Below, one piece after another: positions 1-8,150 of a stretch of DNA of 64,000 bases (the stretch's first letter is position 1; every line of letters begins with the position of its first letter). The translations under genes were made by a program, and so were the position numbers. Source of the DNA: Mycobacterium sp. PSTR-4-N (GTDB lineage: Bacteria; Actinomycetota; Actinomycetes; Mycobacteriales; Mycobacteriaceae); NCBI RefSeq assembly GCF_022348085.1, contig NZ_JAKRFN010000015.1, positions 62,001-126,000 of the forward strand, given 5' to 3'. The notes beneath the pieces were generated by a model, which was not told where the DNA came from, did no database searches, and saw only the letters and a list, made by a program, of their open reading frames with translations.

Positions 1-875
1 CGGTGGGTGATGCACTCGACGGTCAGATCCAGATCGGCGATCTCGGCGGTCGCGTCCGCCACCGACCGCAGCAGCGCCCCGTAGGTGTTGCGCCAGTCCG
101 GGATCGGCATGATCGGCGCGATCGTGAGGCCCACCGGATAGCCCGCGGTGGCGAGCTGGGCCAGCGCCGCCACCCGCCGTGGGAGCCTCGCCGTCCCGCC
201 CTCGAAGCGGCCGGCGACCTCCTGGGCGTTGACCGACACCCGCACCCTGGTGCGACCCCGGTGGGGGAGATCGAGCAGCGGGGCGACGTTGCCGTACTTG
301 GTGGTGAAGCGCAGGCCCACCGGTGCGGCCCAGTCATGGGTGCCGACGTGGCTGATGGCCGCCGACAGCGAGCCGGTCAGGTGTTCGAGCGCCAGGGGAT
401 CGGTGTAGCAGGACGCCTCGAACGTGGTTCCTTCCTCGGCGCGCGCCGAGGCCGACGTGACGGTGCCGCGGCCCACGTGCTCGTCCATACCGGCCAGGAT
501 GTCGGGCAGGTTGGCGTACACCCGCGTGATCGGCGGTCCGCTCAGGGAGCCGGCGAGATAGCAGTACTGGCAGTGCCCGGGACACCCTTGCGCCAGGTCC
601 ATGCGCCAGTCCGCACTGGGTGGGATCGGCTGCATGCGGCGTTTCGACGGCGGTGCCACGACGACCGCCAACGTCTGTTTGGCCGATGAGTAGGTGGACC
701 GGTCGTCGTCGCCGCGCAGCGAAGGCAGCCGATCGCCGGCGAGGACCTCGATGGTGGGCACACCGGCGGCCTCGCACCGGCTGATGATCTCGGCGCCGTG
801 GGGCAGTTCTGCTGCTGATTTCGTGACCAGGACACGCTGCGGCGTCCACAAGACCGGAGGATGGGTGATCGTCAT
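1..875 (-). CDS. Radical SAM protein, spore photoproduct lyase-like (3' end cut by window)
   Basis: The minus-strand frame starting at the ATG at 875 runs open to the window edge, giving about 291 residues, so the C-terminus is missing. It carries Cx3Cx2C (C98, C102, C105, in GCPGHCQYC), the cysteine triad that holds the 4Fe-4S cluster of radical SAM enzymes, followed by a TIM-barrel-like region. The spacing and context fit the spore photoproduct lyase (SplB-like) family, whose founder repairs spore-type thymine dimers. Non-sporulating actinobacteria carry homologues whose substrates are not established, so I do not claim photoproduct repair here. The next gene to the right is on the same strand and ends 44 nt upstream (920). 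I see no clear ribosome binding site. Coding sense is supported by conserved SAM-enzyme features, whereas overlapping frames give only Arg/Pro-rich translations. Confidence 0.8.
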   Translation of the reverse strand, partial: MTITHPPVLWTPQRVLVTKSAAELPHGAEIISRCEAAGVPTIEVLAGDRLPSLRGDDDRSTYSSAKQTLAVVVAPPSKRRMQPIPPSADWRMDLAQGCPGHCQYCYLAGSLSGPPITRVYANLPDILAGMDEHVGRGTVTSASARAEEGTTFEASCYTDPLALEHLTGSLSAAISHVGTHDWAAPVGLRFTTKYGNVAPLLDLPHRGRTRVRVSVNAQEVAGRFEGGTARLPRRVAALAQLATAGYPVGLTIAPIMPIPDWRNTYGALLRSVADATAEIADLDLTVECITH

Positions 876-919
876 CGCCCGAGGTGCAACAGGAGTGATC
901 TTGTCCTGATTCCGCGAGC

Positions 920-2476
920 TCAGTCTCCGGTGATGACCGCGAGGATGGTGCGCCAAGCATCCGAGGGCCGGTTCAGCATGCCGCTGTGGGCGCCGAACCC
1001 CGCCACCGGGCTGCCGTCGTCGTACCGGCCGGCGGCCAGCGGGATCACCCCGGGCATCTCGTCGGGGTCCGCGCCGTGCGGACCGCCCGGAATGCCCTGC
1101 ACCGCCTCGATGAAGTCGCCCGGTGCTGTCATCGAGAACCGCACGACGTCAGGGTTGCGGTTGTGCCAATCGGACGGGTCGTCGACCCCGACGCCGGCGC
1201 CGGCCGCGGCCAGGAACAGGGTGCGGTCCGACGTCATGCCCATCGTCTCGGCCGTGCCGACGATCGAGCCGCCGTAGGAATGGCCGATGACCGTCACGGG
1301 CACACCGGGGGCGACCGATCGGTCGACGTCCTCGGTGAACGCGACCAGGCGCGGTGCCATGGCCAGCGCCTTGTCGGGGTCGGCCGCGTCGAGCAGCACG
1401 GCCAGCGGGTTGTGCACCTGGGGGAACGGGCCACCGAGGTAGGTGATCACGGCGGCCTCCCCACCTGAGCCCGTCACGAATCGGCGGGCCGTCGCGGTGT
1501 TGGCCGCCGAGCCCTCGATCGTGGTGTTGACCCCGGGCACCAGCACGGCGACGCCGCGCGCCGAGGCCAGGTCGCCGTGCAGTTCGATCAGCGACGCGCG
1601 GGCGGGGTCGAAGCCGATGATCTGTCGCCGGATGCGATCACCGGCATGGTTCGGATCGTCGACCTCGGCGAGCAGATCCCGGTAGAGGGTGAGCCGGCGC
1701 CGGGAACCGTCGTCGTCGCCCGATTCGGCGAGGATCGCCTCGGCGATGTTGACCCGGTTCGCGGCGATCCGCATCGACCAGGGCACGCCGTCGGTGTTGC
1801 CCACCTCGCGGGGGAACTCGGCGGCCAGTCGGTCGCGCTGCTCGGCGGTCATCGCCGCGATCTGCGCCGCGATCGCGTCCTGCCCCATCCGCGGCCACTC
1901 ATTCACCGCGCCGACGGGCACGTTCGCCGCCGGGCCGCCCGCGGCCTCGGGCTTCATCGCCGCCGTGATGTCGGCGGCGGCGTCCTCGTCGGCGGTGCCC
2001 AGCCGCCGAAGGCCCGCGATGATCTCCGCCTGCAGATGGGCCCCGCGCACCTCGAGCATCTCGGCGGCCGCTGCAGCGTTGCCGCCGGCCAGCAGGACCA
2101 GTGTCGGGTCGGCGACGCCGGTGTGGGTCACCGATCCGTCGTCGGCGACGACGAAGCCGTCGCGTCGGGCCGTGTCCACGATGTCGAGCAGATCGCCTCT
2201 GACCGTGGCGATCTGGCTGCCGCCATCGCCGGCGGCCACCGATGCCGCGATCATCGCCCGCGACCGGGCGGCGGCTGCGGAGGCGAGCTCGCGCGCGCGG
2301 TCCGCGGCAGCGTCGGCCGAGCGGCCCGCCCAGTACTCCCGGCCTGCCTCGGCCAGTGCCGCGACGTCATCGGCGGCGTCGTCGAGGCGACGCGCGGTCG
2401 CATCCCAGCGCTGGGCGAGGTCGGCCAGCGCCTCGGGCCGCCAGGTCTGCGCCTGCGGCACCGTCAGCGGCGTCAC
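920..2476 (-). CDS. WXG-like/DUF1023 alpha/beta hydrolase
   Basis: A protein of 518 residues. Residues about 15-85 form an alpha-helical segment with a W-x-G turn (YWAGRSADAA), resembling the WXG100 hairpin of type VII secretion substrates. The C-terminal half is a DUF1023 (alpha/beta-hydrolase) domain with nucleophile elbow GHSYGGS (Ser400) and a late histidine (GAHSG) suited to a Ser-Asp-His triad. The GTG start at 2476 is chosen because it overlaps the stop of the upstream EspC-like gene (GTGA), which implies translational coupling; longer in-frame starts would run into that gene and encode Arg-rich sequence. No signal peptide is visible, which fits export, if any, by an ESX system. The substrate is unknown: an esterase, lipase or peptidase-like activity on cell-wall lipid is possible, but that is inference. 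Confidence 0.82.
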   Translation of the reverse strand: MTPLTVPQAQTWRPEALADLAQRWDATARRLDDAADDVAALAEAGREYWAGRSADAAADRARELASAAAARSRAMIAASVAAGDGGSQIATVRGDLLDIVDTARRDGFVVADDGSVTHTGVADPTLVLLAGGNAAAAAEMLEVRGAHLQAEIIAGLRRLGTADEDAAADITAAMKPEAAGGPAANVPVGAVNEWPRMGQDAIAAQIAAMTAEQRDRLAAEFPREVGNTDGVPWSMRIAANRVNIAEAILAESGDDDGSRRRLTLYRDLLAEVDDPNHAGDRIRRQIIGFDPARASLIELHGDLASARGVAVLVPGVNTTIEGSAANTATARRFVTGSGGEAAVITYLGGPFPQVHNPLAVLLDAADPDKALAMAPRLVAFTEDVDRSVAPGVPVTVIGHSYGGSIVGTAETMGMTSDRTLFLAAAGAGVGVDDPSDWHNRNPDVVRFSMTAPGDFIEAVQGIPGGPHGADPDEMPGVIPLAAGRYDDGSPVAGFGAHSGMLNRPSDAWRTILAVITGD

Positions 2477-2748
2477 CCGCCCACCCGGTCGGCGGCGTCC
2501 CGGTCTGCCCGCTCGAACGCCTCGGCCGAGCGGCGCGCGGCCAGCGCCCACCCCCGTAGGCCGGCGACCATGTCGTCGAACTCGTCGGTCAGCACCGGGG
2601 CGGCCGTCACGGCGGCGACGGCCGAACCGGGCAGGGCGGCGGTGTCCAGGGCCGGGCACCGGAGCCCCTCGATGTCGTCGGCGATCCCGGCGATGCGATC
2701 AGCCAGCTGGATCAGGCGCTCGACATCGACCCGCGTGATTTCCCCCAT
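2473..2748 (-). CDS. Small helical EspC-like (T7SS-associated) protein
   Basis: A 91-residue protein without signal peptide or membrane segment, predicted to be two helices separated by a short Pro/Ala turn. Its layout (leader VERLIQLADRIAGIADDIE, central turn, then LRGWALAARRSAEAFERAD) resembles the EspC/DUF2580 family of ESX-associated small proteins. The stop codon overlaps the GTG start of the WXG/DUF1023 hydrolase by three bases, so the two are almost certainly co-translated; a heterodimer or chaperone-substrate relationship is a reasonable inference. The start is the ATG at 2748. The neighbouring pafA is divergent, with 102 bp between. The family call rests on pattern rather than alignment, so confidence is moderate. 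Confidence 0.7.
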   Translation of the reverse strand: MGEITRVDVERLIQLADRIAGIADDIEGLRCPALDTAALPGSAVAAVTAAPVLTDEFDDMVAGLRGWALAARRSAEAFERADRDAADRVGG

Positions 2749-2837
2749 GGTTCATGCTGGCATTCGAACGGCGCCGCACCGGGAGTTATCCACAGGCGTC
2801 TTGGGCGTGGGCGCCCACGCATGCGCCGACCAGCTTG

Positions 2838-2850
2838 TAGTCTCGATGAG
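2838..2850 (+). promoter_or_regulatory. Leaderless -10 promoter of pafA
   Basis: TAGTCT at 2838-2843 is followed by seven bases and then the GTG start at 2851. A TANNNT -10 box 6-8 nt before a start codon is the usual signature of a leaderless mycobacterial transcript, and no Shine-Dalgarno sequence is present. This also supports the GTG at 2851 over longer in-frame starts. Confidence 0.6.
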
Positions 2851-4209
2851 GTGCAGCGACGGATCATGGGCATCGAGACCGAATTCGGCGTGACCTGCAC
2901 CTTTCACGGGCATCGCCGGCTCAGCCCGGACGAGGTCGCCCGCTACCTGTTCCGGCGGGTGGTGTCGTGGGGCCGCAGCAGCAACGTCTTCCTCCGCAAT
3001 GGCGCACGCCTGTATCTGGACGTGGGCAGCCATCCCGAATACGCGACCGCCGAATGTGACAACCTCACCCAGCTCGTCACCCACGACCGCGCCGGCGAGC
3101 GGGTGCTCGAGGATCTGCTCATCGACGCCGAGCAACGCCTGGCCGACGAGGGCATCGGCGGGGACATCTACCTGTTCAAGAACAACACCGACTCGGCGGG
3201 CAACTCCTACGGCTGCCACGAGAACTACCTGATCGTGCGCGCCGGCGAGTTCTCGCGGATCTCCGACGTGCTGCTGCCGTTCCTCGTCACCCGCCAGCTG
3301 ATCTGCGGCGCCGGCAAGGTGCTGCAGACGCCCAAGGCGGCGACGTTCTGCCTGTCGCAGCGCGCCGAGCACATCTGGGAGGGCGTCTCGAGCGCCACCA
3401 CCCGCTCGCGCCCGATCATCAACACCCGCGACGAGCCGCACGCCGACGCCGAGAAGTACCGGCGCCTGCACGTCATCGTCGGAGACTCCAACATGTGCGA
3501 GGCCACCACGATGCTCAAGGTGGGCTCGGCGTCGCTGGTGCTGGAGATGATCGAGGCCGGTGTCGCGTTCCGGGACTTCTCGCTGGACAACCCCATCCGG
3601 GCGATCCGCGAGGTCAGCCACGACCTGACCGGCCGCCGGCCCGTGCGGCTGGCCGGGGGCAGGCAGGCCAGCGCCTTGGACATCCAGCGCGAGTACTACG
3701 CACGCGCCGTCGAGTATTTGCAGACCCGCGAACCCAACACCCAGATCGAGCAGGTCGTCGATCTGTGGGGCCGCCAGCTCGACGCGGTCGAGAGCCAGGA
3801 CTTCGCCAAGGTCGACACCGAGATCGACTGGGTGATCAAGCGCAAGCTGTTCCAGCGCTACCAGGATCGCTACAACATGGATCTCTCCGACCCCAAGATC
3901 AGCCAGCTCGATCTCGCCTACCACGACATCAAGCGGGGCCGCGGCGTCTTCGACCTGCTGCAGCGCAAGGGCCTGGCCACGCGCATCACCACCGACGAGG
4001 AGATCGAGGCCGCGGTCAACACCCCGCCGCAGACCACCCGGGCCAAGCTGCGCGGCGAATTCATAAGTGCCGCACAGGAAGCCGGGCGCGACTTCACGGT
4101 CGACTGGGTGCACCTCAAGCTCAACGATCAGGCCCAGCGCACGGTGCTGTGCAAGGACCCGTTCCGGTCGGTGGACGAGCGGGTCAAACGGCTCATCGCG
4201 TCGATGTAG
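2851..4209 (+). CDS. pafA: Pup--protein ligase PafA
   Basis: A 452-residue protein, the same length as M. tuberculosis PafA and matching it closely as I recall that sequence. PafA couples the C-terminal glutamate of Pup to lysines of target proteins using ATP, marking them for the mycobacterial proteasome. It belongs to the glutamine-synthetase/gamma-glutamyl-cysteine ligase fold. Visible landmarks are the N-terminal MGIETEFG (Glu9 of the nucleotide/Mg site), the catalytic-loop aspartate Asp57 in RLYLDVGSHPEYATAE, and KNNTDSAGNSYGCHENYL. The GTG at 2851 is chosen because it gives the family N-terminus and lies seven bases after a TAGTCT box. The 3' end overlaps the convergent methyltransferase by 17 bp. 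pup, dop, prcBA and mpa are not inside the window. Confidence 0.98.
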   Translation: MQRRIMGIETEFGVTCTFHGHRRLSPDEVARYLFRRVVSWGRSSNVFLRNGARLYLDVGSHPEYATAECDNLTQLVTHDRAGERVLEDLLIDAEQRLADEGIGGDIYLFKNNTDSAGNSYGCHENYLIVRAGEFSRISDVLLPFLVTRQLICGAGKVLQTPKAATFCLSQRAEHIWEGVSSATTRSRPIINTRDEPHADAEKYRRLHVIVGDSNMCEATTMLKVGSASLVLEMIEAGVAFRDFSLDNPIRAIREVSHDLTGRRPVRLAGGRQASALDIQREYYARAVEYLQTREPNTQIEQVVDLWGRQLDAVESQDFAKVDTEIDWVIKRKLFQRYQDRYNMDLSDPKISQLDLAYHDIKRGRGVFDLLQRKGLATRITTDEEIEAAVNTPPQTTRAKLRGEFISAAQEAGRDFTVDWVHLKLNDQAQRTVLCKDPFRSVDERVKRLIASM

Positions 4210-4804
4210 CTGATGACCCGGTGAGTTCGTGCACCGAGACCGCGTAGTCGCCGTCGTCGAACGGCGCCCGCTCCCACGTCGCCCAGCGGTGCAGGAGCGT
4301 CAGGCCCGCTGACGCCGCGATGTCGTCGTACCGCTGCAGCGAGAGCCTGCCGTCGAGCAGCTGGAAGCCCGCCACGAGCAGGCCGCCGGAGGTGAGCCGG
4401 CTCGTGAGCTGCGCGACGACCGTCGATTCGGTGCCCTGGTCGAGGAAGATCATCACGTTGCCCGCCAGCACCACCAGGTCGAACTCGCCGGCAACCACCG
4501 TCGCGGTGTCGACGAGATCGGCCTGAACCCACCGCAGACCGGGGGCCTTGTCCCGCGCGACCGCCAGCATCGCGGGATCGGCGTCGACACCGACGACGGA
4601 GAAGCCACGCCCGGCGAGCTCGATCGCGACCCGCCCGGTACCGCAGCCGGCGTCCAGGACCCGGGTGCCACCCGAGGCGCGCAGCAGCGATTCCACCAGG
4701 TCCGCTTCGCCGTGCACACTCTCACCGGCCTCTGCCAGCTGCGCCCACCGCGCGTCGTAGTCGGCGCCGCGAGGTCGGTCGGAGGACTGCCAGCGGGTGC
4801 TCAT
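4193..4804 (-). CDS. Class I SAM-dependent methyltransferase
   Basis: A 203-residue protein with the Rossmann-type motif I VLDAGCGTGRVAIEL, acidic motif II (VVGVDADPAM), motif III around WVQADLVD and motif IV DLVVLAGNVMIF. It is a small stand-alone methyltransferase; the acceptor cannot be inferred from sequence. The ATG at 4804 (MSTRWQ) is preferred over an upstream in-frame start that adds 15 low-complexity residues. It overlaps the 3' end of pafA by 17 bp tail to tail and diverges from pafB with a 71-bp gap. Its position between pafA and pafB separates genes that are adjacent in M. tuberculosis. Confidence 0.88.
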   Translation of the reverse strand: MSTRWQSSDRPRGADYDARWAQLAEAGESVHGEADLVESLLRASGGTRVLDAGCGTGRVAIELAGRGFSVVGVDADPAMLAVARDKAPGLRWVQADLVDTATVVAGEFDLVVLAGNVMIFLDQGTESTVVAQLTSRLTSGGLLVAGFQLLDGRLSLQRYDDIAASAGLTLLHRWATWERAPFDDGDYAVSVHELTGSSATSTR

Positions 4805-4862
4805 CGGCCCATGCTGCCATGGCTCGCCGTGACAGCCGTCCGAGCCCACCGTCGATTCGTCC

Positions 4863-4875
4863 TAAGCTCTACGCC
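4863..4875 (+). promoter_or_regulatory. Leaderless -10 promoter of pafB
   Basis: TAAGCT at 4863-4868, seven bases, then the GTG at 4876. There is no Shine-Dalgarno sequence, and the spacing places the transcription start at or next to the start codon. This fits a separate promoter for the pafB-pafC-tatA-tatC-helY run, independent of pafA. Confidence 0.6.
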
Positions 4876-5877
4876 GTGGGGATCTCCAAAGTCGAACGGT
4901 TGATGAACCTCGTCATCGCGCTGCTCTCGACGCGCACGTTCATCACCGCCGACCGGATCCGGGACACCGTCTACGGCTACTCCGACGGGTCCAGTGACGA
5001 GGCGTTCTCGCGCATGTTCGAGCGCGACAAGAACGAACTGCGTGACCTCGGCATCCCGCTGGAGACGGGCCGGGTGTCGTCCACCGACCCCACCGAGGGG
5101 TACCGGATCAACCGTGAGGCGTACGCGCTGCCCGCCGTCGAGCTGACGGCGGACGAGGCCGCCGCCGTCGCGGTGGCCACCCAGCTGTGGGAGTCGCCCG
5201 AACTGATCACCGCGACGCAGAGCGCACTGCTGAAGCTGCGCGCCGCCGGCGTGGATGTCGACGCACCCGACGGCGACGTCACGATCACGTCGACGGCGGC
5301 GCTGCCCGGGCTGCGCGGCTCCGAGGACGTGCTGGGAATCCTGTTGTCCGCCATCGATTCCGGCCGCGCGGTGCAGTTCCCTCACCGGCCGTCCCGCAGC
5401 GAGCCCTACACCACGCGCACCGTGGAACCGTGGGGCGTGGTCACCGACCGGGGCCGCTGGTATCTGGTCGGGCACGACCGCGACCGCGACGCCGTGCGCA
5501 CCTTCCGGCTCTCCCGCATCGGCGCCGACGTGACGCCGATCGGAGAACCCGGCGCGGTGGTCCGGCCCGCGGACGTCAATCTGCGCGAGATCGTGGCGCG
5601 CGTGGTGGGGGACTGGCCCGGCGCCGGGCAGGCCCGCGTCTGGGTCGCCGACGGGCGGGCGACCGCGCTGCGCCGCCAAGCCACGGTCGTGGGCGCGAAG
5701 ACGCTCGGCGGGCGGCTGGGGCAGGAGATCACGCTCGACATCGGGATGTTCGACCGGCTGGCCCGCGAGATCGCGAGCTACGGCGCCGACGCGGTGGTGC
5801 TGGAGCCGGCCTCGCTGCGCGACGACGTCGTGGCGCGTCTGCAGGCACAGGCCGGCGTCGAGCAGGTGAAGGCATGA
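4876..5877 (+). CDS. pafB: WYL-domain transcriptional activator PafB
   Basis: A 333-residue protein. Residues about 1-60 form a winged helix-turn-helix (KVERLMNLVIALLSTRTFIT...), and the rest contains a WYL domain (TDRGRWYLVGHDRDRD) and a C-terminal extension. In mycobacteria PafB and PafC form a complex that activates the LexA/RecA-independent DNA-damage response; despite the name they are not needed for pupylation. The GTG at 4876 matches the family start and follows the leaderless -10 box. The stop overlaps the pafC start (ATGA). Length and sequence agree with the tuberculosis homologue (332 aa). Confidence 0.96.
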   Translation: MGISKVERLMNLVIALLSTRTFITADRIRDTVYGYSDGSSDEAFSRMFERDKNELRDLGIPLETGRVSSTDPTEGYRINREAYALPAVELTADEAAAVAVATQLWESPELITATQSALLKLRAAGVDVDAPDGDVTITSTAALPGLRGSEDVLGILLSAIDSGRAVQFPHRPSRSEPYTTRTVEPWGVVTDRGRWYLVGHDRDRDAVRTFRLSRIGADVTPIGEPGAVVRPADVNLREIVARVVGDWPGAGQARVWVADGRATALRRQATVVGAKTLGGRLGQEITLDIGMFDRLAREIASYGADAVVLEPASLRDDVVARLQAQAGVEQVKA

Positions 5878-6848
5878 CCGCGCTGAGCACCCGGCTGGTG
5901 CGGCTGCTGAACATGGTGCCGTATTTCCAGGCCAACCCGAAGATCACCTATGACGAGGCGGCCGCCGACCTGGGGGTGAGCGTCAAACAGCTGCGCGACG
6001 ACCTCAACCAGCTGTGGATGTGCGGCCTGCCCGGCTACGGGCCCGGCGACCTGATCGACTTCGAGTTCTCCGGGGACACCATCGAGGTCACCTTCACCGC
6101 GGGTATCGACCACCCGCTGCGGCTCACCTCGCCCGAGGCCACCGGCATCCTGGTGGCCCTTCGCGCCCTGGTCGACGTGCCGGGAATGGTCGATCCGGAG
6201 GCCGCCCGCAGCGCGATCGCCAAGATCGAGTCCGCGGCGGGTAGTGCCTCGGCCGACGGCGCCGCGGTCGACGAGCCGGCGCCGGCGGAGAGCGAGGCCG
6301 CTGCGGCGGTGCGCACCGCGGTACGCAGCGACCGGGCCCTGGCCATCGAGTACTACTCGGCTTCCCACGACATGCTCACCAGCAGGGTCGTCGATCCGAT
6401 CCGCGTGGTGCTCGTCGCCGACCACAGCTACCTCGAGGCGTGGTGCCGCACCGCTGAGGCGGTCCGCTTGTTCCGCTTCGACCGGATCGTCGACGCCCGG
6501 GTGCTCGACGAACCGTCGTCGCCGCCGCCTCCGGCGGTGCAGGCCGGCCCCGACACATCGCTGTTCGACCCGGACACTGCGGACCCGTCGCTGCCGACCG
6601 CGACGCTGCGCGTGGACCGGTCGGCGTCGTGGATGTTCGACTACTACCCGCTGCGCGTGCTGCAGGAGTACCCCGACGGATCGTGCGACGCCGCGATGAC
6701 CTACGCCTCGGACGACTGGATGGCCCGGTTCGTGCTCGGTTTCGGCTCTGCGGTGCGGGTTCTGGAGCCGCACCAGCTGGCCGAACGGGTGCGACGGGCA
6801 GCGGTCGCGGCGCTGGACGCCTATCGGGTGGGCCCGGACGGCGGGTAG
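5874..6848 (+). CDS. pafC: WYL-domain transcriptional activator PafC
   Basis: A 324-residue partner of PafB. The N-terminal winged helix (RLLNMVPYFQ, then an HTH with DLGVSVKQLRDDLNQLW) is followed by an acidic Ala/Glu-rich linker near residues 125-145, a WYL-like domain (ADHSYLEAWCRTAEAVRLFRFDRI) and a C-terminal domain. It forms the PafBC heterocomplex controlling mycobacterial DNA-repair genes. The ATG at 5874 overlaps the pafB stop (ATGA), so equal amounts of the two subunits are expected. A larger in-frame opening upstream of this start lies inside pafB and is Arg/Ala-rich, not coding. Confidence 0.95.
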   Translation: MTALSTRLVRLLNMVPYFQANPKITYDEAAADLGVSVKQLRDDLNQLWMCGLPGYGPGDLIDFEFSGDTIEVTFTAGIDHPLRLTSPEATGILVALRALVDVPGMVDPEAARSAIAKIESAAGSASADGAAVDEPAPAESEAAAAVRTAVRSDRALAIEYYSASHDMLTSRVVDPIRVVLVADHSYLEAWCRTAEAVRLFRFDRIVDARVLDEPSSPPPPAVQAGPDTSLFDPDTADPSLPTATLRVDRSASWMFDYYPLRVLQEYPDGSCDAAMTYASDDWMARFVLGFGSAVRVLEPHQLAERVRRAAVAALDAYRVGPDGG

Positions 6849-6870
6849 ACTCGGCCGCGACGTCTGGAGG
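6846..6870 (+). promoter_or_regulatory. Possible tatA promoter and ribosome binding site
   Basis: TAGACT at 6846-6851, overlapping the pafC stop, could serve as a -10 box. GGAGG at 6866-6870 lies eight bases before a TTG codon at 6879 and fixes that TTG as the tatA start. The promoter part is tentative; the Shine-Dalgarno sequence is clear. Confidence 0.45.
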
Positions 6871-6878
6871 TAACCAAA

Positions 6879-7127
6879 TTGGGTGGTCTACAACCCTGGC
6901 ACTGGGTCATCGTCATCGCCGTGTTCGTACTGCTCTTCGGTGCCAAGAAGCTGCCGGACGCAGCGCGCTCACTGGGCAAGTCGATGCGCATCTTCAAGTC
7001 GGAGATCAAGGAGATGCAGGCCGACGGCAAGTCGGACCAGCCGACCCAGATCTCCTCGGAGCGGGTGTCGGACGCCGAGCGGCCCGTCGGGCACACCGAA
7101 CCGTCGTCGGACAAGCGCCCCGCCTGA
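6879..7127 (+). CDS. tatA: Sec-independent translocase subunit TatA
   Basis: An 82-residue protein with the TatA layout: a very short N-terminus, one membrane helix (about residues 6-20, WHWVIVIAVFVLLFG), the FGAKKLPD hinge, then an amphipathic helix (ARSLGKSMRIFKSEIKEM) and an acidic/polar tail. TatA multimers form the export path for folded twin-arginine precursors across the cytoplasmic membrane. The start is an unusual TTG, supported by the strong GGAGG eight bases upstream and by the normal family N-terminus. It lies between pafC and tatC as in M. tuberculosis (Rv2095c-Rv2093c). A strong hairpin separates it from tatC. At least one probable Tat client, the tetritol-type solute-binding lipoprotein at 54221, is encoded in this window. 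Confidence 0.95.
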   Translation: MGGLQPWHWVIVIAVFVLLFGAKKLPDAARSLGKSMRIFKSEIKEMQADGKSDQPTQISSERVSDAERPVGHTEPSSDKRPA

Positions 7128-7140
7128 ACCGTCACCTCGA

Positions 7141-7167
7141 CACGACGCGGGAGCTGACCGCGTCGTG
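7141..7167 (+). terminator. Perfect hairpin between tatA and tatC
   Basis: CACGACGCGG (7141-7150) pairs exactly with CCGCGTCGTG (7158-7167) across a 7-nt loop. No U-tract follows. Lying between two cistrons of one operon, it could be a partial terminator or an RNA-stability element that keeps TatA in excess over TatC, as Tat stoichiometry requires. That role is inferred. Confidence 0.55.
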
Positions 7168-7202
7168 ATCGGAGTGCCCGCGAACAGGTAGGCCACTTCG
7201 TC

Positions 7203-8150
7203 GTGCAGATCCCAGGACTCTTCAAGAAGCTCGATCCCCGTCGGCGCCGGTCGCGGGTCAACCCCGACGGCACCATGTCGTTGGTCGAGCACCTCACCGA
7301 GCTGCGCACCCGGCTGCTCATCTCGGCCCTCGCGGTGCTGCTCACCACCATCCTCGGCTTCGTCTGGTACAGCCACGGCGCCTTCGGACTGCCCAGCCTC
7401 GGTGACTGGTTGCGCGGGCCCTACTGTTCACTGCCGGACTCCGCGCGTGCCTCGATCGCCCCCGACGGGGAATGCCGGCTCCTCGCCACAGCGCCGTTCG
7501 ACCAGTTCATGCTGCGGCTCAAGGTCGGTCTGACCGCGGGCCTGGTGATGGCGTGCCCCGTCTGGCTCTATCAGCTGTGGGGGTTCATCACCCCGGGCCT
7601 CTACAGCCGGGAACGCCGGTTCGCGGTCGCCTTCGTCACCATCGGCGCGGGGCTCTTCGTGACCGGTGCCGTGCTGGCCTATGTGGTGCTGTCCAAGGCG
7701 CTGGGTTTTCTGCTGACGGTCGGCAGTGACGTCCAGGTGACGGCTCTGTCCGGCGACCAGTACTTCGGCTTCCTGATCAACCTGCTGCTCGTGTTCGGGA
7801 TCAGCTTCGAGTTCCCGCTGCTGATCGTGATGCTCAATCTGGTCGGCGTGCTCACCTACGTGCGGCTGCAGGCGTGGCGGCGCGGGCTGATCATGGGCCT
7901 GTTCGTGTTCGCGGCGTTCGCCACTCCCGGCTCTGACCCGTTCTCGATGCTGGCCTTGGCGCTGGCACTGACCGTCCTGCTGGAAGTGGCGATCCAGATC
8001 GCCCGCATCAACGACCGCCGCAAGGCGCGTCGTGCCCTCGACACCATCAGCGACGACGAAGCCGCCCCGATCGGCTCGGCGGAACCGGTGGAGGCGCCAT
8101 CACCGGTGCCCGCGCCGTCGCGGCTGTCGATCGACGACGATGCAACCTGA
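7203..8150 (+). CDS. tatC: Sec-independent translocase subunit TatC
   Basis: A 315-residue polytopic membrane protein with six predicted membrane segments. The conserved cytoplasmic N-terminus (GTMSLVEHLTELRTRLL) contains the glutamate region that recognises the twin-arginine signal peptide, and the first periplasmic loop (FDQFMLRLKVG) is typical. TatC is the receptor for Tat precursors and recruits TatA. A cytoplasmic C-terminal tail rich in Pro/Ala/Asp extends beyond the last helix, as in other mycobacteria. Start GTG at 7203. The 3' end overlaps helY by 11 bp, coupling the two. Confidence 0.96.
   Translation: MQIPGLFKKLDPRRRRSRVNPDGTMSLVEHLTELRTRLLISALAVLLTTILGFVWYSHGAFGLPSLGDWLRGPYCSLPDSARASIAPDGECRLLATAPFDQFMLRLKVGLTAGLVMACPVWLYQLWGFITPGLYSRERRFAVAFVTIGAGLFVTGAVLAYVVLSKALGFLLTVGSDVQVTALSGDQYFGFLINLLLVFGISFEFPLLIVMLNLVGVLTYVRLQAWRRGLIMGLFVFAAFATPGSDPFSMLALALALTVLLEVAIQIARINDRRKARRALDTISDDEAAPIGSAEPVEAPSPVPAPSRLSIDDDAT

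Noticed and set aside
2752..4113. 453-codon open frame opposite pafA
   Set aside because: Exact antisense of the Pup ligase, whose identity is certain.
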